Assembly: GCA_017880705.1 (NCBI GenBank)
Contig: JADGRS010000236.1
Coordinates: forward strand, 1-5,584
DNA length: 5,584 nucleotides
Source: Burkholderiales bacterium
GTDB lineage: Bacteria; Pseudomonadota; Gammaproteobacteria; Burkholderiales; Usitatibacteraceae
Direction of reading: 5' to 3'
Below the pieces are notes generated by a model that was given only the letters and a program-made list of their open reading frames with translations, had not been told where the DNA came from and made no database searches. Both the position numbers and the translations under genes were made by a program. Below are positions 1 through 4,708 of this stretch, one piece after another (the first letter of the stretch is position 1; every line of letters starts with the position of its first letter).

Positions 1-718
1 CGCACGTGGGGATGTCCGGCATCGAGGGGCTGCGCTCGGGGCCGGTGATGGCGAGCGCGCGCAGCCGCCCCGACTTGATGAACTGCATCGCCGGAAGCGC
101 ATCGGAGAACACGATCTGCACGTGGCCTGCCACCAGGTCCTGGACGGCGAGGATGCCGCCCTTGTAGGCGATGTGGGTGATGTCGAGCTTCGCGATGTTC
201 TTGAACATCTCGCCGCTCAGGTGCGCAACGCTTCCCGGGCCGCTCGAGCCGAAATTCACCTTCGAGGGATTCGCGCGCGCGTAGGCGACGAGCTCCTCGA
301 GGGTTTTCACCGGGGTCGCCGCCGGATTGACGACGAGGATGTTGGGTCCGGTCGATATGAGCGACACGGCAACGAAGTCGCGCTCGATGTCGTACGGAAC
401 CTTGGACAGAAGCGGATTGACCGTGACCGGGCCGAGGTTGCCGATCACGAAGGAGTATCCGTCGGGCGGCTGGTGGGCCGCGTAGTCCATGCCGATCGAG
501 CCGGCGGCGCCCGGCTTGCTCTCGATGATGACCGGCTGCCCCCAAAGCTCGGAAAGCTTCTGCCCGAGGATGCGCGCCATGAGGTCGGAGCTTCCGCCTG
601 GAGGATAGGTGACGACCAGCTTCACGGGCTTGACGGGATATGGCTGTGCGACAACTGCCTGCGTCGCGAGACCCGCGACCAGCCCGAATGCGAGGATGAG
701 AATCTTGACGATGCGCAT
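1..718 (-). CDS. Tripartite tricarboxylate transporter substrate-binding protein (TctC/Bug family), 3' end cut by window edge
   Basis: Reading the minus strand from the ATG at 718-716 gives an uninterrupted 239-residue frame that runs off the left edge, so the C-terminus (roughly a quarter of a usual ~320-residue family member) is missing. Residues 1-24 form a Sec signal peptide: a basic start (MRIVK), a hydrophobic core and a VVA cleavage site before QPYP. The mature protein shows the Bug-family landmarks: YPPGGSSDLMAR (residues 38-49), IIESKPGAAGSIG (64-76), a PPDGYSF segment, and later NFGSSGPGSVAH and HIAYKGG. Such proteins are periplasmic binders that hand small carboxylates or related acids to the TctAB membrane permease; many in Burkholderiales are orphans without permease genes nearby. 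None is visible here, but the downstream side lies outside the window. The start is supported by AAGGGG six bases upstream. It is transcribed divergently from the plus-strand operon. Family certain; ligand unknown. Confidence 0.95.
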   Translation of the reverse strand, partial: MRIVKILILAFGLVAGLATQAVVAQPYPVKPVKLVVTYPPGGSSDLMARILGQKLSELWGQPVIIESKPGAAGSIGMDYAAHQPPDGYSFVIGNLGPVTVNPLLSKVPYDIERDFVAVSLISTGPNILVVNPAATPVKTLEELVAYARANPSKVNFGSSGPGSVAHLSGEMFKNIAKLDITHIAYKGGILAVQDLVAGHVQIVFSDALPAMQFIKSGRLRALAITGPERSPSMPDIPTC

Positions 719-753
719 GAAGTTCCCCTTGTGCGAGTAAGTATCATCCCGTG
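719..753. promoter_or_regulatory. Short divergent intergenic region
   Basis: Only about 35 bp separate the start codons of the divergent TctC gene and the propeller gene (if the latter starts at 754). This must hold or adjoin two opposing promoters, so at least one promoter probably lies inside the neighbouring reading frame, or the propeller gene starts further in (ATG at 811). I see no pair of -35/-10 boxes with good spacing on either strand. TTGACG at 705-710 and TATCAT at 742-747 are each box-like but 31 bp apart, so they do not make one promoter. Confidence 0.4.
725..730 (-). promoter_or_regulatory. Ribosome binding site of the TctC/Bug gene
   Basis: On the minus strand the sequence AAGGGG lies six bases before the ATG at 718-716. 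It matches the Shine-Dalgarno core with one mismatch and fixes the start that gives a full signal peptide. Confidence 0.7.
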
Positions 754-2004
754 ATGGCTCGAACGCTACCGGGATCCGGATCCCGCTCCGACCAGGCGCT
801 CTCGCTGAACATGCGGCTCCTCGCGCATCACGAGCTGCAGGGATTCGGCGGCCTGGGCGAGGGCATGGCGATGCAGCTCGCCCGCGATGGGCGCCGCATC
901 CTGTGGCTCGCGCACGAATCCGCGCCGAAGAACTTCACCGGCGTCGACGTGACCGATCCGCGCGCCCCCCGTGTCGTGGTCCAGACCGAGCTTGCGCACG
1001 CGAAGGTGCGGTCCAATTCCCTCGACGTGGTGGGCGACACGATGGCGGTCGCCTACCAGACGCAGACGCCCGGCCTCAAGCCCGCGGGATTCGATCTCTT
1101 CGACGTGAGCGTGCCGGAGCGCCCGAAGCTGATTTCCCATTTCGATGCGTCCGGCCCGCACTCGCGCGGCGTGCACGCGCTGTGGTTCGTCGACGGCGAG
1201 TTCATCCACATGGCGAGCGGCGCCGCGGACTTCCAGCCGCGCCACCCGTTCGACGACCAGTTCTACCGCATCGTCGACGTGCGCAACCCTTCGCGGCCCG
1301 TCGAAGTGGGGCGTTGGTGGATGCCGGGAACGCGCGAGGGCGATAGCGCGCCGCCGCCCACGAGACTCGATCCGAAATTCGACTCGGGCTTCCGCGCGCA
1401 CAACACCAACGTGTTTCCGCAGCGGCCCGACCGTGCCTATGTCGGCTATATCGACGGCGGCGCGGTGATCCTCGACATCGCGGACAAGACCCGTCCCACG
1501 ATGGTCGCGAACTGGCGCCATTCGCCGCCGTTCAACGGCTTCACGCACACCGTGCTGCCGCTATTCGAGCGCAACCTCCTCGTCGTGAGCGACGAGTGCG
1601 TGAAGGACGGTGGGCTCGACTGGCCCAAGCTCGTGTGGGTCCTGGACGCGCGCGTGGAGACGAACCCGATGACCCTCGCGACGCTGCCCGCGCCGCCCCA
1701 CGACGCGTTCGTCCATCGCGGCGGACGCTTCGGCGCGCACAACCTGCACGAGAACCTGCCGGTGCCGTCCTCGTGGAAGTCGGAGGAGATCGTGATCGGG
1801 ACGTTCTTCAATGCGGGCGTGCGCGCCTACGACGTGTCCAATCCCTACCAGCCCCAGGAGGTCGCGTACTTCGTTCCGGGCGCTCCGGCGCTTTCGCCCG
1901 CGGGCGCGATCCAGCTGAACGATGTCTACGTGGACGAGCGCCGCACCGTCTACACCGTCGATCGCTTCGCCGGCGGCCTCTACATTCTGGAGATGACGCT
2001 GTGA
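754..2004 (+). CDS. LVIVD-repeat beta-propeller protein, function unknown
   Basis: A 416-residue protein without signal peptide or membrane segments, so probably cytoplasmic. It carries at least five LVIVD-type repeats, each an aliphatic strand ending in D-V/I followed by an N/D-P-x-x-P turn: near residues 63-72 (GVDVTDPRAP), 114-124 (FDLFDVSVPER), 172-182 (RIVDVRNPSRP), 237-248 (AVILDIADKTRP) and 356-367 (RAYDVSNPYQP). Such repeats fold into beta-propeller blades. Between blades sit conserved-looking histidines: PHSRGVH (136-142), FIH (150-152), RAHNTN (214-219), FTH (263-265) and GAHNLHEN (327-334). This loosely recalls the metal-binding histidines of the selenium-binding protein/methanethiol oxidase propellers, but no homology is claimed. 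The start is uncertain: GTG 751, ATG 754 and ATG 811 are in frame and none has a good ribosome site. The residues before 811 look like non-conserved filler, so 811 is a serious alternative. The stop overlaps the CobW start by 4 bp. Confidence 0.85.
   Translation: MARTLPGSGSRSDQALSLNMRLLAHHELQGFGGLGEGMAMQLARDGRRILWLAHESAPKNFTGVDVTDPRAPRVVVQTELAHAKVRSNSLDVVGDTMAVAYQTQTPGLKPAGFDLFDVSVPERPKLISHFDASGPHSRGVHALWFVDGEFIHMASGAADFQPRHPFDDQFYRIVDVRNPSRPVEVGRWWMPGTREGDSAPPPTRLDPKFDSGFRAHNTNVFPQRPDRAYVGYIDGGAVILDIADKTRPTMVANWRHSPPFNGFTHTVLPLFERNLLVVSDECVKDGGLDWPKLVWVLDARVETNPMTLATLPAPPHDAFVHRGGRFGAHNLHENLPVPSSWKSEEIVIGTFFNAGVRAYDVSNPYQPQEVAYFVPGAPALSPAGAIQLNDVYVDERRTVYTVDRFAGGLYILEMTL
770..785. promoter_or_regulatory. 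Perfect 16-bp palindrome, possible operator
   Basis: CGGGATCCGGATCCCG is a perfect inverted repeat without spacer. It lies 16 bp inside the propeller gene if that starts at 754, or 26 bp upstream of its start if the true start is ATG 811. Its position beside the divergent promoters would suit a dimeric repressor or activator. It may equally be a chance palindrome in GC-rich coding DNA: it encodes a Gly-Ser-rich stretch. Function is inference only. Confidence 0.35.
1989..1992 (+). promoter_or_regulatory. Ribosome binding site of the CobW-family gene
   Basis: GGAG lies eight bases before the GTG at 2001, inside the last codons of the propeller gene. It supports the GTG start and a GTGA overlap with the upstream stop, the usual arrangement for translational coupling. 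Confidence 0.6.
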
Positions 2005-3104
2005 CGCAGGCCAGCGTCGCGCGCACGTCGGCCGCCGTCGATCCGCTCGCGAGCCGGCTGCCGGTGACGGTCATCACGGGCTTCCTGGGGGCGGGCAAGA
2101 CGACGCTCCTGCGCCGGCTGCTGCGCCATCCGCAGATGAACCGCGCCGCGGTGGTCATCAACGAGTTCGGCGACGTCGCGCTGGACCACGAGCTCATCGC
2201 CGCCTCCTCTGAGCAGGTGACATTGCTCAGCAACGGGTGCCTGTGCTGCACGTTGCGCACCGACCTTCAGGAAACGCTCAGGGATCTCTTCATCAAGCGC
2301 CGTGCGGGCGAAGTCATCGATTTCGACCGTGTGTTCGTCGAGACCACGGGCCTCGCCGATCCGGTGCCGGTGCTGCATACGCTGCAGACCGATGGATTGC
2401 TCGGCGCGCAATACCGCCTGAACGGCGTCGTCACGCTGGTCGATGCGGTCAACGGAATGGGCCAGCTGGACTCCATGCCCGAGGCCGCCAAGCAGGCGGC
2501 GGTGGCTGACCGCCTCGTGATCACCAAGACGGACATCGCGGATCCAGCCGTGGTCGAGCGCCTGCGGCAACGCCTCGAAGCGATGAACCCGTTCGCGCTC
2601 GTCGCAACGGCCGTCGGCGGCGAGCTCGATCCCGCCTTCCTCGCGGACATCGCTCCGCGAAGCGCGCGCGCACGGGCCGAGGAGCTGAATCGCTGGCTCT
2701 ACGCCGTCGCTCCCGATGCGAGGGACGCGCGTTCTGGCGCGCCGCAGTTCTCTCTCTCCCTTGGGAGAGGGCCGGCGAAAGGGCCGGGAGCCCACGACGC
2801 CGCGATCCATTCGTTCTGCCTCTGGTTCGAAAAGCCCTTCACCTGGGAGGGACTGAACGCGGCGCTCCAGGCGCTCACGTCCTTGCGCGGGCCGGACCTG
2901 TTACGCGTCAAGGGCATCGTCCACGTGGCGGGAGAGCGCGGACCGGTGGTGCTGCAGGGAGCGCAGCATGTGTTCCATCCGCCCATGACGCTCGAGGGCG
3001 GCGCGGACACGGACCCGCGCTCGCGTATCGTGTTCATCGTGCGCGGCATTCCGCGGGAATCGATCGAGGCGTTGTTCGCGGCCGTTGGAGGGCTCGGCGG
3101 ATGA
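2001..3104 (+). CDS. CobW/COG0523-family GTPase (putative metal chaperone)
   Basis: A 367-residue G3E-family GTPase. Landmarks in order: Walker A GFLGAGKT (residues 27-34), VINEFGDVALD (52-62), the family's metal-binding CxCC motif in GCLCC (Cys80, Cys82, Cys83), ETTGLADP (114-121) as the Walker B/switch II region, and TKTD (175-178) for guanine recognition. A CobW C-terminal domain follows from about residue 266 (IHSFCLWFEKPFTWEGL). COG0523 proteins bind Zn, Co or other metals and use GTP hydrolysis to deliver them to client enzymes in the cytoplasm; the client here is unknown. The start is GTG 2001, overlapping the previous stop by 4 bp; the frame stays open far upstream, but that part is antilogous to the propeller gene and is not coding. 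Unusually, the interdomain linker (about 241-265), often His-rich in this family, has no His run and is partly encoded by a REP-like hairpin element. The stop overlaps the next ATG by 4 bp. Confidence 0.95.
   Translation: MTQASVARTSAAVDPLASRLPVTVITGFLGAGKTTLLRRLLRHPQMNRAAVVINEFGDVALDHELIAASSEQVTLLSNGCLCCTLRTDLQETLRDLFIKRRAGEVIDFDRVFVETTGLADPVPVLHTLQTDGLLGAQYRLNGVVTLVDAVNGMGQLDSMPEAAKQAAVADRLVITKTDIADPAVVERLRQRLEAMNPFALVATAVGGELDPAFLADIAPRSARARAEELNRWLYAVAPDARDARSGAPQFSLSLGRGPAKGPGAHDAAIHSFCLWFEKPFTWEGLNAALQALTSLRGPDLLRVKGIVHVAGERGPVVLQGAQHVFHPPMTLEGGADTDPRSRIVFIVRGIPRESIEALFAAVGGLGG
2750..2790. repeat. REP-like hairpin element inserted in frame in the CobW gene
   Basis: CTCTCCC and GGGAGAG (2754-2760 and 2763-2769) form a perfect inverted repeat with two central bases, extended by a T-G wobble and a C-G pair to 2752-2771. 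It is followed by two copies of GGGCCGG (2769-2775 and 2781-2787) separated by CGAAA. This hairpin plus GGGCCGG-type tail resembles the short palindromic repeats scattered between genes in many GC-rich proteobacteria; that resemblance is from memory, not from a search. Here it is read through in frame and encodes about residues 250-263 (FSLSLGRGPAKGPG), within the flexible linker between the GTPase and C-terminal domains, where an insertion would be tolerated. Confidence 0.6.
3087..3092 (+). promoter_or_regulatory. Ribosome binding site of the beta-hydroxyacid dehydrogenase gene
   Basis: GGAGGG lies eight bases before ATG 3101, within the final codons of the CobW gene. It fixes this start and the ATGA overlap with the upstream stop. 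Confidence 0.7.
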
Positions 3105-4012
3105 AGGCGAAATTGGTGTCAGGTACGAATTCCCGAGTTGGCGTCGCCGGCCTGGGCATCATGGGTTCGGCGATGTCGGCGAATCTCGTTCGCGCCGGAT
3201 TTGCCGTCCGGGGATACGACGTGCTCGCGCGGCGGCGCGCGGAGCTGAAGAAGGCGGGTGGAAGTCCCGCGCGCAGTGTCCGCGAGCTCGCGCGGCACGC
3301 CTCCATCGTGATCACGTCGCTACCCTCGGCGCCGGCGCTGCTCGAGGTGAGCGCGGAGCTTGGGGCGGCGGGCAATGCCGGGCAAGTGGTCATCGAGACC
3401 AGCACGCTCCCGATCGCGGTCAAGGACGAAGCGCGCAAGCTCCTCGCCGCGCAGGGCGTGACGCTCCTCGATTGCCCGCTGAGCGGCACGGGCGCGCAGG
3501 CGAAGGTGAAGGATCTCGCCGTCTACGCGAGCGGCCCGGGCGCGGCCTACAGGCGCTGCGTGCCGGTGTTCGACGGCTTCGCGCGGACGCATTACTTCCT
3601 CGGCGCCTTCGGGACCGGCTCGAAGATGAAGTTCGTCGCGAACCTGCTGGTCGCGATTCACAACGTGTCCACGGCGGAGGCGATGGTGCTCGGAATGAAA
3701 GCCGGGCTGGACTGCGACCTCATGGTGAAGGTGCTGGCTGACGGCGCGGGCTCCTCGCGCATGCTCCAGGTGCGCGGCCCGATGATGGCGCGAGGCGACT
3801 ATTCGAATGCGGCCATGAAGGTCGGCGTGTGGCAGAAGGACATGCGCATCATCGGGGAATTCGCACGCGGCCTCGACTGCCCGACGCCTTTGTTCGCGGC
3901 GACCTCGTCCATCTACAACGCCGCCATGGCGCAGGGCTTCGCCGAGGCCGACACGGCCTGCGTCTGCGCGGTGCTGGAGAGAATGGCGAAAGCCCGCCGC
4001 GCGCCGAAATGA
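3101..4012 (+). CDS. NAD(P)-dependent beta-hydroxyacid dehydrogenase (3-hydroxyisobutyrate dehydrogenase family)
   Basis: 303 residues, the usual family length (~290-300). The N-terminal Rossmann fold has the dinucleotide motif GLGIMG (17-22), followed by an Asp-ending second strand (GYD, 38-40). ITSLPSAP (71-78) is the usual loop after the fourth strand, and VIETST (97-102) the next. The substrate-binding segment is DCPLSGTGAQAK (124-135); Ser128 and Gly129 fit the canonical D-x-P-V-S-G-G, but the second Gly is Thr130. The catalytic Lys177 and its partner Asn181 sit in GTGSKMKFVANLL (171-183), and QKD (245-247) matches the conserved C-terminal KD. The family oxidises or reduces 3-hydroxyacids such as 3-hydroxyisobutyrate, tartronate semialdehyde or threonate in the cytoplasm. 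The substrate cannot be assigned; the absence of Gly at 130 and of the usual GTL after it sets it apart from classical MmsB and GarR. It starts in the stop of the CobW gene and is followed 13 bp later by the GST-like gene. Confidence 0.92.
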   Translation: MKAKLVSGTNSRVGVAGLGIMGSAMSANLVRAGFAVRGYDVLARRRAELKKAGGSPARSVRELARHASIVITSLPSAPALLEVSAELGAAGNAGQVVIETSTLPIAVKDEARKLLAAQGVTLLDCPLSGTGAQAKVKDLAVYASGPGAAYRRCVPVFDGFARTHYFLGAFGTGSKMKFVANLLVAIHNVSTAEAMVLGMKAGLDCDLMVKVLADGAGSSRMLQVRGPMMARGDYSNAAMKVGVWQKDMRIIGEFARGLDCPTPLFAATSSIYNAAMAQGFAEADTACVCAVLERMAKARRAPK

Positions 4013-4016
4013 GAGG
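4011..4016 (+). promoter_or_regulatory. Ribosome binding site deciding the GST-like gene start
   Basis: GAGAGG overlaps the preceding stop codon. It abuts an ATG at 4017, too close to serve it, but is nine bases from the in-frame ATG at 4026, where the protein starts MKLYGFWRS as zeta-class GSTs usually do. The start at 4026 is therefore preferred. Confidence 0.6.
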
Positions 4017-4025
4017 ATGGCCGAC

Positions 4026-4679
4026 ATGAAACTCTACGGATTCTGGAGATCGCTCGCGACCTACCGCGTCAAGGTGGCGCTCGCGCTGAAGGGCATGAAG
4101 GTCGACGAGGTATCGATCGACATCCTCAAGGGAGCGCAGCACGACAAGGACTACACCGCGGTGAATCCCCAGGCCGTGGTTCCGGCGCTGGTGCTCGACG
4201 ATGGCGGGGCGCCGCTCTTTCAATCGCTCGCCATCCTCGAGTATCTGGAGGAGACCCATCCGCAGCCACCGCTCCTGCCGGCGGATCCGCGCGGACGCGC
4301 CCGCGTGCGCGGGCTCGCGCTGATCAGCGCGGCGGACGGCCACCCGCTGGTGGTGCCGAGGATCAGGGCCTATCTCGAGAAGGAGATGCATCAGGACGAG
4401 GCGGCGCGCAACAAGTGGCTCGCCCACTGGAGCCTCGAGGCTCTGGAGGCGATCGAGGGCCATCTGAAGAATGAGGGGGACACCGGACGCTTCTGCCACG
4501 GCGACTCTGTCACCATCGCCGACATCTGCCTCGCCGGGCAGGTGATCGGGGCCGCCGGATATTTCAAGTGCGACCTTTCGAGCGTGCCCACCGTCGTGCG
4601 CATCCACGAAGAATGCATGAAGATCGACGCTTTCTCGCACGCCCACCCGCTCAAGCAGCCGGGAGCGCCCGCACACTAG
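4026..4679 (+). CDS. Zeta-class glutathione S-transferase / maleylacetoacetate isomerase-like protein
   Basis: 217 residues, the family length. The N-terminal thioredoxin-like domain starts MKLYGFWRS, has the glutathione-site NPQAVVPAL (48-56) with its cis-proline, and QSLAILEYLEE (66-76), whose Gln-Ser holds the glutathione gamma-glutamyl group. The helical C-terminal domain has the TIADICLAGQV box (163-173) and ends with the typical AHPLKQPGAP. Maleylacetoacetate isomerase acts in tyrosine/homogentisate breakdown, and related enzymes isomerise maleylpyruvate in gentisate breakdown; both use glutathione. Two active-site regions differ from classical MaiA: the SSxSWR/SSAAYR motif reads RSLATYR (8-14), with Leu replacing the second Ser, and the DIHPLNN motif reads DGHPLVV (104-110). 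No homogentisate or gentisate dioxygenase or fumarylacetoacetase is nearby, so the name maiA is not given. It lies in the operon, 13 bp after the dehydrogenase. The annotated alternative start is ATG 4017 (3 residues longer). Confidence 0.9.
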   Translation: MKLYGFWRSLATYRVKVALALKGMKVDEVSIDILKGAQHDKDYTAVNPQAVVPALVLDDGGAPLFQSLAILEYLEETHPQPPLLPADPRGRARVRGLALISAADGHPLVVPRIRAYLEKEMHQDEAARNKWLAHWSLEALEAIEGHLKNEGDTGRFCHGDSVTIADICLAGQVIGAAGYFKCDLSSVPTVVRIHEECMKIDAFSHAHPLKQPGAPAH

Positions 4680-4680
4680 A

Positions 4681-4708
4681 AGGACCATAAGAAGGAGGAG
4701 AGGACCAT
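4681..4708 (+). repeat. Direct repeat AGGACCAT around the ABC binding-protein ribosome site
   Basis: The octamer AGGACCAT occurs at 4681-4688 and again at 4701-4708, where it includes the start ATG at 4707. The 20-bp spacing and the purine-rich sequence between suggest a small tandem duplication of a leader, or chance in a purine-rich ribosome-site region. No function is inferred. Confidence 0.5.
4692..4698 (+). promoter_or_regulatory. Strong ribosome binding site of the ABC binding-protein gene
   Basis: AAGGAGG is a near-complete Shine-Dalgarno sequence eight bases before ATG 4707. It is clearly stronger than those of the upstream genes, consistent with the high expression periplasmic binding proteins need relative to their enzymes. 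Confidence 0.85.

Noticed and set aside
705..747. TTGACG (705-710) and TATCAT (742-747) as a sigma-70 promoter for the propeller operon
   Set aside because: The spacing of 31 bp is far outside the workable 16-19 bp range.
122..754. 210-codon plus-strand frame opposite the TctC gene
   Set aside because: The opposite strand has an unambiguous TctC/Bug protein with signal peptide and ribosome site; the plus-strand translation has no family features.
1596..2000. Upstream open extension of the CobW frame within the propeller gene
   Set aside because: The translation is Arg/Ala-rich low-complexity sequence in a shifted frame of a well-supported gene; GTG 2001 has a ribosome site and the family's normal start distance to Walker A.
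2752..2771. Hairpin in the CobW gene as a transcription terminator
   Set aside because: It lies in the middle of a coding sequence, has no following T-tract, and the reading frame continues through a well-conserved C-terminal domain.
1980..2810. 276-codon minus-strand frame opposite the CobW gene
   Set aside because: It is a shadow of the GTPase frame, with Arg-rich composition and no motifs.
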